A stretch of 31,685 bases of DNA from Ardenticatenaceae bacterium (GTDB taxonomy: Bacteria; Chloroflexota; Anaerolineae; Promineifilales; Promineifilaceae), in NCBI GenBank assembly GCA_020634215.1, contig JACKCD010000063.1, forward strand, positions 1 to 31,685. The letters are read 5' to 3'. The position numbers and the translations under genes were made by a program. This document shows positions 8,956-17,650 of the stretch, piece by piece. How positions within the stretch are numbered: the stretch's first letter is position 1; the number at the start of each line of letters is the position of its first letter. A model generated the notes under the pieces. It ran no database searches. It was not told where the DNA came from and was given only the letters and a program-made list of their open reading frames with translations.

Positions 8956-9595
8956 GATGACCTGGGGCTGGTGTATATGAATGCGCGTTACTACGTGCCC
9001 GGCACTGGCCGTTTTGCCAGTGCCGATACCATTGTCCCTGACCCGATGAATCCGCAGGCGTTTAATCGCTACAGTTACGGATATAACAATCCTGTCAAGT
9101 ATACAGATCCTTCTGGGCATTGTGTCGAAGATTCCCGAGATGACTATTATGATTATGAATGTTGGCAAAAAGCTGACGAACTTTATGACAAATATGGAAG
9201 TACTGGTCTCTCATATGGAGCTTTAGGGACATTAAGTCTTGAAGAATTACGTAGATTTGATCGGCTTTTACAAAATGCATGGAACAAGGTTGGAGACTTG
9301 CAACAATATTCAGTTAGACATGTTTGGGTTCAGCTACATTTTGCAGAACTCACACTGGGACTTTGGCAAGTCCCCATTCAAAGTCTAGCTTCCAACGGAG
9401 GAACAGGGTCAGCAGATTTGTAAACCCGATAACAGGAGATTTGGGAGTAAGCCTATTTCATATAGCATTGAGAATGCTCAAGCTCAACTTGATCGTTATG
9501 TTGAAAACTATCCGAACAGAAAAGGTAGTTTTGTACAAGTAACCACAACTATTAGTCAATTGACCCAGCCAAACCTATGCGTCATCAGGGCGTGA
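8956..9595 (+). pseudogene. Orphan RHS C-terminal tip, truncated and frameshifted
   Basis: Begins without a start codon inside the end of an RHS core (DDLGLVYMNARYYVPGTGRF, then ASADTIVPDPMNPQAFNRYS, YGYNNPVKYTDPSGHC). This is about 75 percent identical at DNA level to the same segment of the tip at 4983-5133. A unique A+T-rich tip domain follows. The first frame stops at 9423. The frame shifts between 9389 and 9421 and continues to a stop at 9593 with plausible protein (SYSIENAQAQLDRYVENYPN, then KGSFVQVTTTISQLTQP). It is thus a displaced second toxin tip that can no longer be made whole. The activity of the tip is not recognised. Confidence 0.7.
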
Positions 9596-9851
9596 TGGGA
9601 AGAAGTTATCCGGGATTGATTTTTATTGGCCGCATAAAAAACGAACGCAGGTTTCAGTAGAATTGAACATCGAACCGGATTTCTGTTAAAATGGCTTCTT
9701 TATGGTCTTGGGGCAGGGAGTAAATAACCTGCTGGTTATCCACCCGCCGGTACCGGTTCCGAGCTGGCATGGAGTGGGGGAAGCATAGGCTCATTAGTCA
9801 AATAAATTTATTAAAGGTGTATCTAGCCAATGGGGAATCCACGTTATTTAA
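9596..9851. other. Decayed spacer
   Basis: No convincing gene. Short open stretches look like remains of coding sequence but cannot be joined or named. No repeat or RNA gene was seen. Confidence 0.4.
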
Positions 9852-10076
9852 ATTGTCTTCGTTACCTACACGCCAATCAGCGATGCTGAAGACAATTCAT
9901 TGCATAGTAAGTGCGCGAGAGAGCTACAGCATCTTGATGTAAGTTCTTGTTCATGGATTGTTTCTTGGCGAATGATACAAAAACACGAAGAAATGGCTTA
10001 TCTTACCGCGAATTTCTCTTGGGAAGCTATTGCAAGGGATATACTGCCAATTAGCCTATATAAAGCTCATGCTTGA
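9852..10076 (+). pseudogene. C-terminal remnant of an unknown protein
   Basis: Open for 74 codons after a stop at 9849, with no good early start (an ATG lies at 9972). The sequence reads like a real protein end (HLDVSSCSWIVSWRMIQKHE, then EEMAYLTANFSWEAIARDIL, ending SLYKAHA). Its stop overlaps the ATG of the next gene by eight bases. A toxin-tip end translationally coupled to an immunity gene would look like this, but neither family is recognised. Confidence 0.35.
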
Positions 10077-10345
10077 GAATATAGACAATCCCTCTGGGCC
10101 ATATCTTGCAGTTATTGAGTTTTCTCGTAGGAAGGAGGAAGATCACCCAAATTATTTGACGTGTTTGATCGATGATAAAGTGTTTAATCGCTTTGCGAGC
10201 ATACAATTACAAACATGGTTTGTACAGGTGGGAAAAGACAACTTTAGAAAGCTGAATGGTTGTACAGGCTATATCACTTATGAATCTTTTCTAAATCCTG
10301 AGCTTAGTCCCCATGAGTATCTAACTGGGCACCATGAATATACTA
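10069..10345 (+). pseudogene. Split unknown gene, part 1 of 3
   Basis: N-terminal 92 codons (MLENIDNPSGPYLAVIEFSR to GHHEYT) of a gene interrupted by an IS630-type element inserted at TA (10344-10345). The frame reads on into the element and stops at 10371. Joining base 10345 to 11514 keeps the frame. The start ATG 10069 overlaps the stop of the preceding frame, and there is no strong ribosome binding site, so coupled translation is likely. The family is not recognised. Position and low G+C suggest an RHS immunity protein or a similar island gene. Confidence 0.6.
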
Positions 10346-11511
10346 TACTCAAAATTAAATGTAACCCATAGTTTCTGGTAAACTAACAGGAAACACAACA
10401 AAGTGAGAAAGGCCGCATGTTAAGACCAGATTGTGCAAAATGGAATCAGACCCTATCAGACCTGCAAAAATTAGCGGTGACCGCTGAACACCCCAGAAGC
10501 CGCGAACGATTCCAGGCGTTGTACGAAATAGGTAGCCAACATACGAATGCCACACAATGGGCGCGTGCCATTGGGCGGGATGACCAGACGGTCATGGGTT
10601 GGGTACATCGCTACAATGCCGAAGGACCAACAGGCATCCTTTACAAGCATAATGGGGGTCGCTCCCCCTTTTTACCTCGGAGCAGGAAGCAGAAATAACC
10701 GAGTGCGTCAGAACCGCATCTCCCGCTGAGGTCGCTCTGCCGGGACATCGTTGGACATTAAAGAAGGTCATCAAGCTGGTCGGAACAACAAGCCGGCAGT
10801 AAAATCAGCCGGGTAAGGCTCGAACCATGTTGCAACAAGCAGGCCTCAGTTGGAAAAAGTGCAAAAACTGCTTGCCGAGCAAACCCAGAGCAAGGCGGCG
10901 TATGCGGCGCAGTTGGAGGATTTGTTCGTTGCCATGCTGATAAAGCTCGTCTAATCTACATTGACGAGGTTCATCTCCATCAGGATATGGATTTAGGCTA
11001 CAGTTAGTCGGCGTAAAGGGTCAGGCCGACTGGGTGCCCAGCCAGTCCCTGGACTCTCAGCCAAACTCAATTGGTATGGTGCCTGATTTACCCAAGGTCA
11101 GTGCTTCCTTTGGCAAAACGGTCGCTGCAACAGCGATAACACGGTCGCGTTCTTGCAAGCATTATCCGAGTGGCTTGGCGAAAGCAAGCAAACCGTTTAT
11201 ATCATCATGGATGGCGCACCGTGGCATCGTTCCCACTTGGTTGCCACAACTGCTGACCAACTTGGGGTTGAATTGATTCGCTTGCCAGCCTACAGTCCAG
11301 ACCTCAACCCAATTGAAGGGCTTTGGAAGTGGATGCGGGAAGAGGTGACGCAACGGTATTGTCATCCTTCACTTTCGGCCTTAGCTGATGCCTGTCATGC
11401 TTTTATTGAGCGCATTAACCTTGACCCGAATCGGCTGATTCAGCGTCTTTGGCCTAAATTTGACCTCGACCCTGATTATGAAAAACTATTGGTTTCAAAT
11501 TGATTTGAGTA
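10346..11511 (+). mobile_element. IS630-family insertion sequence, decayed
   Basis: Imperfect terminal inverted repeats of about 29 bp start TACTCAAA on the left (10346) and end TTTGAGTA on the right (11511), with TA target duplications at 10344-10345 and 11512-11513, as known for IS630/Tc1/mariner elements. It interrupts an unknown gene, and removing the element plus one TA restores the reading frame of that gene. The transposase inside is frameshifted, so the element cannot move on its own. Confidence 0.8.
10417..11503 (+). pseudogene. IS630-family transposase, frameshifted
   Basis: DDE transposase in several frames. Part one (10417-10698) is the helix-turn-helix end (SQHTNATQWARAIGRDDQTV). 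It continues in another frame (ECVRTASPAEVALPGHRWTL), then LSWKKCKKLLAEQTQSKAA, then the catalytic pieces FIDEVHLHQD-like around 10960 (first Asp), IIMDGAPWHRSHL around 11205 (second Asp) and LPAYSPDLNPIEGLWKWMRE around 11285 (Glu). At least four frame changes or stops are needed to read the family sequence, so it is inactive. Confidence 0.85.
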
Positions 11512-11513
11512 TA

Positions 11514-11796
11514 AAATTGCCCCGGACTTGAGAGAATATAGTCGTGGTTACTATTGGGGAAACTTCATGATGCGCTCACACCTTGAGAAAATAGGAGGAT
11601 ATGAAAATATTTTCCCAAACCCACTGTTCTTACTTGAGGAACTTGGAGATGACAGGTTCTATTTACAATTTGTGCAGAATATACAGGAGATTACTCTTGA
11701 TGAGCTTGCTATATTGCGGGTAATCATGCAACCAATCTTACGGAAACCAAACCCTCAAGAAATTGCTTATAAAAATGTATTTCACTTACTTTTAGA
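11514..11796 (+). pseudogene. Split unknown gene, part 2 of 3
   Basis: Middle 94 codons (KIAPDLREYSRGYYWGNFMM through NPQEIAYKNVFHLLL) of the gene split by two insertion sequences. Upstream it joins part 1 at the TA of the IS630 element. Downstream it joins part 3 at the 7-bp duplication TTTTAGA. As it stands it could be read from a TTG at 11528 into the second element and stop at 11842, which is unlikely to be functional. Confidence 0.6.
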
Positions 11797-13234
11797 GAGG
11801 GTCGGCGTTAACATAACGACAACTTATGGGTCTCGTGCTTGAGATTTGCTATTACGAACACGTTGCAGAGCACGAGCGTTGATCACAATGTAAGTCAGCG
11901 TGTTCAAATTAACAACTGAATGACCAGTACGCACTTTGGGTCGCTCAATGCCGTACTCTTTAGCTTGGCTGTTGATACGTTCAGCAGCCGTGCGTTGTTT
12001 GTAAAGCTGCTTGTACGTTTCCGATTGACGATTAATCTGAACACGCATCCAACCACCCGCTTCAATATTGATGTGCTTGATACAGCCAATCCCTTTAGCA
12101 AATTGCTCATGGGTACAAATCTCAGCCGTCTTGGTGGGAAACAACTTGGGACAACATAAAAGCTGTGCCCGATACCCATTGGAATGGTTGTATTCATAGG
12201 AAGACATCTCTAAACCTGTGAGCTAGATGGAACCCTTGCCCCTTTAACTGATTGCGGATGATGCCCACGCAAATTAGTGGAATAGCAGCCAAGCCACCTT
12301 CTTCGGCAAAGAGGCTGGTAGATATGCCCAAGCATCGAAAGCGGCATCAGCGGCAAAAGAAACGAGGCGAAAACCGGTGTTCCGACCAAACGGGCATACA
12401 AAGGGGCAAATACGTGGAATCTGCTGCTTCGTTAAAGGCAAAGGTATACTCAGCCAAAACAACATCGCCATATTATTGGATGAGTCATGACCATGATACC
12501 TGTACCATATCTGAGTATTCCTTCTTGACCTTGGTCTGTTTCTCACTTTCATCATCCTGGTTCTGGCTGCGTTTGACACCTAGGCGGCAATCCGGGTCGC
12601 CGCTTGGCTGCTTCTCCGGGTCATAGCGGTTGACGCATACTCCGTGGGTTGTTTCTTTAACCCATGCGTAAATATCGCTTCGATGTCGATAACCGGCGTA
12701 TCTCCCAACCCTGGAATTTCAGCCTGGAGGTCGTGGACGGTTGCGCTCTGAACAAACTTGGAGGAGAATTATTATCCATCATTTGCGTGTTTGTGTCTGA
12801 GCCAACGGTCACGAACAGTTCTCGACATCGAAGCCATAGGGTTGGGCATTATCTGGCACCGGATGAAAGCCCAGTTCCAATACCAACAGATGTTTGGAGC
12901 AGAAAGCGGCGCAGGTCAGTGATATAGTCAGATTTCTCGCATTTCTTGACCAGCAACGCTTTCGCGCCTTTTTTTTCTGGATGAGGCGTGAACCAGTAGG
13001 GTTGAACATCATCGTTCGGGTATCTGGTTCCAATCGAGTAAGGCGAAAAAAGGCGCGATACGCCTGGATAACTGGGTCGTAGCTCATCAATTGGTCGATG
13101 ATTGATTGTTCAAGTGCATGATTAGACGTTATCATTAGGTTGCTCCTGTTCAGGTTGGTTTGTAGATATTTCCCAGTCTGAATGGGAGCAACCATTTTGA
13201 CAAGTTTTGTTACTTTATGTTAAAGCCGACCCTC
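11797..13234 (-). mobile_element. 1,438-bp insertion sequence with 20-bp inverted ends
   Basis: Terminal inverted repeats GAGGGTCGGCNTTAACATAA at 11797-11816 and, inverted, 13215-13234 (one mismatch in 20). Flanking direct repeats TTTTAGA at 11790-11796 and 13235-13241 are the target duplication. It encodes one transposase on the minus strand, now broken by frameshifts. I cannot place it in an IS family with certainty. The transposase resembles DDE enzymes of the IS1182/IS5 kind. Confidence 0.82.
11824..13135 (-). pseudogene. DDE transposase, frameshifted
   Basis: Transposase of about 437 codons once intact. It starts at ATG 13135 (MITSNHALEQSIIDQLMSYD) with AGGAG just upstream. Recognisable pieces follow in different frames: LLVLELGFHPVPDNAQPYGF (about 12830-12890), AADAAFDAW (about 12320), and the C-terminal block ERINSQAKEYGIERPKVRTG with NLNTLTYIVINARALQR (11850-11980). 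Frameshifts and lost codons separate them. It ends with TAA at 11824, within 30 bases of the left end of the element. Confidence 0.8.
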
Positions 13235-13241
13235 TTTTAGA

Positions 13242-13602
13242 TGAACCACAAGAGCTGTATAGGCAAATACCTGTTATTCCATCTGAAACTAAACCATTGG
13301 CCAAGCACCCTCCTTCAATAGATAGTAGAGACATTGACTTATTCAATTCAGGAACATTTGGCGATACCGAAGCCTTGGCGTGGCTCAGGGCCAACCGCAG
13401 CGAAACTCCTTTAGCAGTAGAGCGATTTGAGAAAAGAAGTGATGCAATCGATTTTGTTACCAAATTGTATGATCTAGGTGCGAAAAAAGTTGATGTCCGT
13501 ATGATCTTTGGAGAGAAATGGAGGATTGAGTCTACGGGAGGTTCTTATGCAACCTCTTTGGAAATAACTCTTCCAAAGACTATGCTCATCAGGAAAAAAT
13601 AA
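13242..13602 (+). pseudogene. Split unknown gene, part 3 of 3
   Basis: C-terminal 120 codons of the split gene (EPQELYRQIPVIPSETKPLA, then GDTEALAWLRANRSETPLAV, FEKRSDAIDFVTKLYDLGAK, ending PKTMLIRKK). With the codon formed across the TTTTAGA duplication it continues part 2 in frame. The three parts sum to 921 bases, an intact 306-residue protein with stop. No known domain is recognised. As it stands it has a possible TTG start within the element end but no ribosome binding site. Confidence 0.6.
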
Positions 13603-13643
13603 TAGATTTGATAGAGGAAGTGATTTGAGGCCTTTGTGGATTC

Positions 13644-13772
13644 ATGGACTTCGATCAAAGTTTATCTGACACATACGGTGAGACCTTTCTTGGGCTGGGT
13701 TCGCTCGAAGTGGTTGATCGTTACTACTTCCCTTATTTTTCTTCTGGACAATATAGAAGAAACGCTCGTTAA
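13644..13772 (+). CDS. Possible small protein or remnant
   Basis: Short frame of 42 residues (MDFDQSLSDTYGETFLGLGS, then LEVVDRYYFPYFSSGQYRRN) that looks protein-like rather than random, in A+T-rich island DNA after the split gene. It overlaps a competing 65-residue frame at 13636-13833. It may be the N-terminal part of a lost gene. There is no clear ribosome binding site. Confidence 0.25.
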   Translation: MDFDQSLSDTYGETFLGLGSLEVVDRYYFPYFSSGQYRRNAR

Positions 13773-13880
13773 ACCCTGTTGGCTTGCGGTAGGTGGAAAC
13801 GACGAATTAATCACAGTTGGGAAGGTGAATTGAGTGGAAACGGCCGTTTTCCATCATTCATGCCGCCGTCCGGTCGTCCG

Positions 13881-14087
13881 TCAGATAAATGGTCCCAGAA
13901 ACGGCGAATTAAGCAGCGGTTGATGAAAGTGAGGCGGTGAGGAGAAACAGCCAAACAGCCCGCCGATGGCGGGAAACGCTTTTTGGGCAAATGCCACAGC
14001 CTGGTTGCTCTGACCGAGAAACCCAATAAAGCTCCCAACAACTAAAAACACAATGATTATCTTTATAATACCATTACTCATTTTCAT
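13881..14087 (-). CDS. Small hypothetical membrane or secreted protein
   Basis: Protein of 68 residues from the ATG at 14087, which has GGGAG seven bases upstream. The N-terminus is a strong hydrophobic helix (GIIKIIIVFLVVGSFIGFLG), possibly an uncleaved signal anchor, and the rest (FAQKAFPAIGGLFGCF and a proline-rich tail) has no recognised domain. The tail may be read-through of a frameshifted gene. The 26-bp repeat shared with the uppP upstream region is 68-93 bases before its start. Confidence 0.35.
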   Translation of the reverse strand: MKMSNGIIKIIIVFLVVGSFIGFLGQSNQAVAFAQKAFPAIGGLFGCFSSPPHFHQPLLNSPFLGPFI

Positions 14088-14154
14088 TTTTTGCTCCCAA
14101 AATGATCCTGTACAACCTGTTGTTATGTGTGTACAGCTTGGCAGTTTAGAAGGC

Positions 14155-14180
14155 AAAATTAAGATAACGATGAGATGGGG
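14155..14180. repeat. 26-bp direct repeat, right copy
   Basis: Exact match to 3937-3962, 10,218 bases away in the same orientation. It lies upstream of the small minus-strand gene at 14087, at nearly the same distance as the left copy lies from uppP. Confidence 0.8.
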
Positions 14181-14289
14181 TTAAAGGTGTTCTCATGTTT
14201 AGCGGCATAAGCGAGGGGAAACCTATCCCTCTCTATCCAGCCCAAATAATGTTGTTGAATCGGTAGGATTGCGACAGGATGAGGTTATG

Positions 14290-14324
14290 CCCAGGGCAAG
14301 GCACGTCGCCCGCCTTGCCCTGGG
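14290..14324. terminator. Hairpin after gyrA
   Basis: Perfect 13-bp stem (CCCAGGGCAAGGC at 14290-14302 with its complement at 14312-14324) and 9-base loop, eight bases past the gyrA stop. This is a likely transcription terminator by position and stem strength. The T run is absent. Confidence 0.6.
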
Positions 14325-14332
14325 TACTCAGA

Positions 14333-16876
14333 TTAATCAATAACGGCCGTTTCTTCCCCCACCCCCGTCTCCACTTCCGCCACTTTCTCACTGGTGCCAT
14401 TAACGGCCGTTTCCTCCCCCTTCTGCCCCGACAAATGCCCCTCGCGCACCACCGCCATCGAAGCCACCGCGTCCCCCTCACGCAAATCCATCACCCGCAC
14501 CCCCTGCGTGTGCCGACCCTGCTGCGAAACCGTGTCCACCGAGGTACGTAAAATGATGCCCGTCGTCGAGATACACGTCACCTCATCCCCGGCCGTTACC
14601 ACCCGCGCCCCAATAATCCGTCCCGTTCGTTCTGGCGTTAAAATCATCGCCCGCACCCCCTGACCATACCGGTTTTGCTGCCGATAATCTTCCAATGGCG
14701 TGCGCTTACCAAATCCCTTCTCCGTCACCACCAGCAAGTCATCCCCTTCCGTCACCACGTCCGCCCCGGCCAGCTTGTCCCAATCATCCAACTTCATGGC
14801 GTTTACGCCCGCAGCCGCCCGCCCCATTGGGCGCACATCTTCCTCACTAAAGCGAATCCCCTTCCCCTGTTCGCTCACCAAAATCACATCCTGCTCCCCT
14901 TCGGTCATCTTCACCCACCCCAGACTGTCGTCTTCATCCAGCGTCAGGGCAATCAACCCACTGGGGCGCACGTTGGCAAAAGCACTTAGTTCCGTCCGTT
15001 TAATCCGCCCCTTGCGCGTGATCATGATCAAATATTCGGCATCGTCAAAGGAGGGTACTGGTAAAGCGGCCGTTATTTTCTCGTCTGGCAGCAGCGGCAA
15101 AATGTTCATCAGCGATGTCCCCTTCGCCGTCCGATCCAGTTCGGGAATCTGGTACGTCTTATCGGCATACACCTTACCTTTGTCCGAGAAGTACAGGATG
15201 GTGTTGTGGGTGCCGGCCGTAAACAAATGCTCCAGCTCATCCTCCTCCCGCGTACTCATCCCAATCAGCCCCTTGCCACCCCGTGCCTGCTTGCGGTACG
15301 CCGTCACCGGCGTGCGCTTCACATAGCCGCGCCGCGTAATCGAGACAAAAACATCTTCGTCCCGCACCAAATCTTCCATGTTGAAGTCGGCTTCCATCCC
15401 CATCACAATTTCGCTGCGCCGCTTGTCACCGTATTTATCTTTTAGCTCGGTAACATCCTCTTTAATCAGCGCCAAAATCTTCTTGTTATCGGCCAGCAAG
15501 CCGCGCAAATAGGTGATGTGGGCCGTCACTTCGTTGTATTCATCCTCAATTTTCTGCCGTTCCAATGCCGCCAGCCGCCGCAGCTGCATATCCAAAATCG
15601 CCGTTGCCTGAATTTCCGTCAGCCCAAACCGCTCCATCAGCTCTGTCCGCGCTGCGTCAGCACTGGCGGAGTGGCGAATCGTGTTGATCACTTCATCCAA
15701 ATTGGCCTGGGCAATCAGCAGCCCTTCCAAAACGTGCTGCCGCTTCAGCGCCTTATCCAGTTCAAACTGGGTGCGCCGCACAATCACTTCGGTGCGATGG
15801 TCAATATAAATTTGCAGTGCCCGTTTTAACGAGAGCAACCGAGGCTGCTTGTCTACCAGCGCCAGCATTTGCACCCCAAACGTCGTTTGCAGTTGGGTGT
15901 GCTTATAAAGCTGGTTCAGCACCTTCATCGGCTGCGTGTTGCGCTTCAGCTCAATAACAATCGAAATGCCGTCGCGGTCTGATTCGTCGCGTAAGTCGGA
16001 AATGTCGGTGATGATCCCCTTGTTCACCAGTTCGGCAATGCGCTCAATCAGCATGGCCTTGTTCACCTGGTAGGGAATTTCCTTGACATTGATTTGCTGG
16101 CGGCTGGGGTTGCGCGGCATCTCTTCAATTTCTGCTACCGCGCGCATCACAATGCGCCCGCGCCCGGTGGCAAAGGCGTTGCGAATCCCTTCGGTGCCCA
16201 CAATCAGCCCGCCGGTGGGAAAGTCTGGCCCTTTGACGAAGTGCATCAGTTCATCCAGGGTCACGTCTTCAATGTCGTCAAAGCGGTCAATCAGGTAGTT
16301 GATGGCATCACAAATTTCGCTAAGGTTATGGGGAGGAATGTTGGTTGCCATCCCCACGGCAATGCCGGCCGACCCATTGAGCAGCAAGTTGGGCAGGCGA
16401 GCAGGCAGCAAATCCGGCTCTTGCAGGGTGTCATCAAAGTTGGGGGTAAAATCAACGGTCTCTTTGTCAATGTCTTCCAGCAGTTCGTTGGCAATGGCGG
16501 CCAGCCGGGCTTCGGTGTAGCGCATGGCAGCGGGGTTGTCGCCATCAATGCTGCCAAAGTTACCCTGACCATCCACCAGCATGTAGCGCATGGAGAAATC
16601 TTGCGCCATCCGCACCATGGAGTCATAAACGGCCGTATCGCTATGCGGATGATATTTACCCAGCACCTCACCCACAATACGGGCGCTCTTGCGGTGCGCC
16701 GTGTTCGAGCGAATCCCCATGTCGTGCATGGCATACAAAATCCGCCGATGCACCGGCTTCAGCCCGTCACGGGCATCGGGCAGCGCCCGCGCCACAATCA
16801 CGCTCATGGCATAATCCAGATACGAGCTACGCATTTCCTGATTGATGTCAATTGTGTTTACAGTACCGATGTCCAA
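14333..16876 (-). CDS. gyrA: DNA gyrase subunit A
   Basis: Breakage-reunion subunit of gyrase (847 residues), which introduces negative supercoils with GyrB. Seen: the N-terminal winged-helix region, catalytic Tyr in the AAMRYTE motif, DGQGNFGSIDGD, PNLLLNGSAGIAVGMATNIP, a coiled-coil stretch around 420-480, then the six-bladed C-terminal DNA-wrapping domain with a GyrA-box-like sequence (KQARGGKG), which favours GyrA over ParC. The start chosen is TTG 16876, five bases after GGAGG. A GTG at 16906 keeps the frame open but lacks such a site. The quinolone region reads HPHSDTAVYD (Ser and Thr where E. coli has Gly81 and Ser83). The tail ends with two Glu-Glu-Thr-Ala-Val units, each made by a palindrome copy. 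Confidence 0.96.
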   Translation of the reverse strand: MDIGTVNTIDINQEMRSSYLDYAMSVIVARALPDARDGLKPVHRRILYAMHDMGIRSNTAHRKSARIVGEVLGKYHPHSDTAVYDSMVRMAQDFSMRYMLVDGQGNFGSIDGDNPAAMRYTEARLAAIANELLEDIDKETVDFTPNFDDTLQEPDLLPARLPNLLLNGSAGIAVGMATNIPPHNLSEICDAINYLIDRFDDIEDVTLDELMHFVKGPDFPTGGLIVGTEGIRNAFATGRGRIVMRAVAEIEEMPRNPSRQQINVKEIPYQVNKAMLIERIAELVNKGIITDISDLRDESDRDGISIVIELKRNTQPMKVLNQLYKHTQLQTTFGVQMLALVDKQPRLLSLKRALQIYIDHRTEVIVRRTQFELDKALKRQHVLEGLLIAQANLDEVINTIRHSASADAARTELMERFGLTEIQATAILDMQLRRLAALERQKIEDEYNEVTAHITYLRGLLADNKKILALIKEDVTELKDKYGDKRRSEIVMGMEADFNMEDLVRDEDVFVSITRRGYVKRTPVTAYRKQARGGKGLIGMSTREEDELEHLFTAGTHNTILYFSDKGKVYADKTYQIPELDRTAKGTSLMNILPLLPDEKITAALPVPSFDDAEYLIMITRKGRIKRTELSAFANVRPSGLIALTLDEDDSLGWVKMTEGEQDVILVSEQGKGIRFSEEDVRPMGRAAAGVNAMKLDDWDKLAGADVVTEGDDLLVVTEKGFGKRTPLEDYRQQNRYGQGVRAMILTPERTGRIIGARVVTAGDEVTCISTTGIILRTSVDTVSQQGRHTQGVRVMDLREGDAVASMAVVREGHLSGQKGEETAVNGTSEKVAEVETGVGEETAVID

Positions 16877-16906
16877 GAGTACCTCCGGCAGTTGCGTCAA
16901 ACGCAC

Positions 16907-17650
16907 AGTGCCTGCAAATGTCTAGGCGAAAGATTGTTCTGTTATGCCCACCCAACCCTTGCCATATGCCACACCGCCAGATGTGGCAAACAATCATAAT
17001 TTGCAAATGAGTTGGGGTAGAAAAAAGAGTGAATTAGCTTGCCTGTACCATACAAAAATTCGTCAAAATAATCCCCAAAACAAAGGGGAGCGGGCTATTC
17101 TCGACCCAGTAAATTATACCTGATTTTGACATAAATTTCGAGTTTTTGTCCCCTTATTCAGCTACAGTTTATGGTTTTTTTATGAGGGATTTGGGTAGTA
17201 AACGGCCGTTTACCACTCATGTCCACAACTCAACTATGTACTACCTCTGAAAAGCCACTGTTTGAAGCTGTAATGTTTTTTGTAACAGTCGCCCGTTTTA
17301 ATACAGTACTGTAGTACCATTACTTTAGTACTGTTTATTGACGCAGTAACGAGTAGACAACAAGGGGTGAGCTATTTGGACTGATTTTGCGCTAGGAGAT
17401 TTTTGGGGAAGCTCGGGGTCAATGGGTGAGCCTCCAGCCCCACAAGGAATGTGATCATCAACGGTGTGCTGAGGGAAAACGGCCGTTTTTCGCGCCCACC
17501 TTCACCACACAACTTGACACCCGTTTTCGCTGTGGAAACGGCCGTTATTTCGTTTATTAGTTGCACCAAATGAGCGCTAACCGTTCGTTGGGTGCTGTTA
17601 TTATTACATGTCAACAGGTTGACATAACAACTTCAGGAAGGTAAAGGAAC
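16907..17650. promoter_or_regulatory. Intergenic region between divergent gyrA and the surface-protein gene
   Basis: No gene seen in 744 bases. It must hold both promoters. It contains three exact copies of the AACGGCCGTT palindrome (17201, 17478, 17537), a perfect 12-bp palindrome TACAGTACTGTA at 17302-17313 with a further AGTACTG at 17327, and an inverted repeat TGTCAAC-AG-GTTGACA at 17609-17624, 26 bases before the surface-protein start. The last two look like operators, but no regulator is identified. Confidence 0.5.

Noticed and set aside
12252..12927. Plus-strand frames within the second insertion sequence
   Set aside because: The minus strand gives recognisable transposase pieces here, so plus frames are by-products of the decayed gene.
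13636..13833. 65-codon frame beginning MDSWTSIKVYL
   Set aside because: It overlaps a more protein-like frame, has no ribosome binding site, and ends by running into the spacer. Neither frame is certain, and the other was listed at low confidence.
16094..16999. Plus-strand frame of 301 codons opposite gyrA
   Set aside because: It lies antisense to the conserved gyrA catalytic region, and its His/Gln/Gly-rich translation is typical of a shadow frame.
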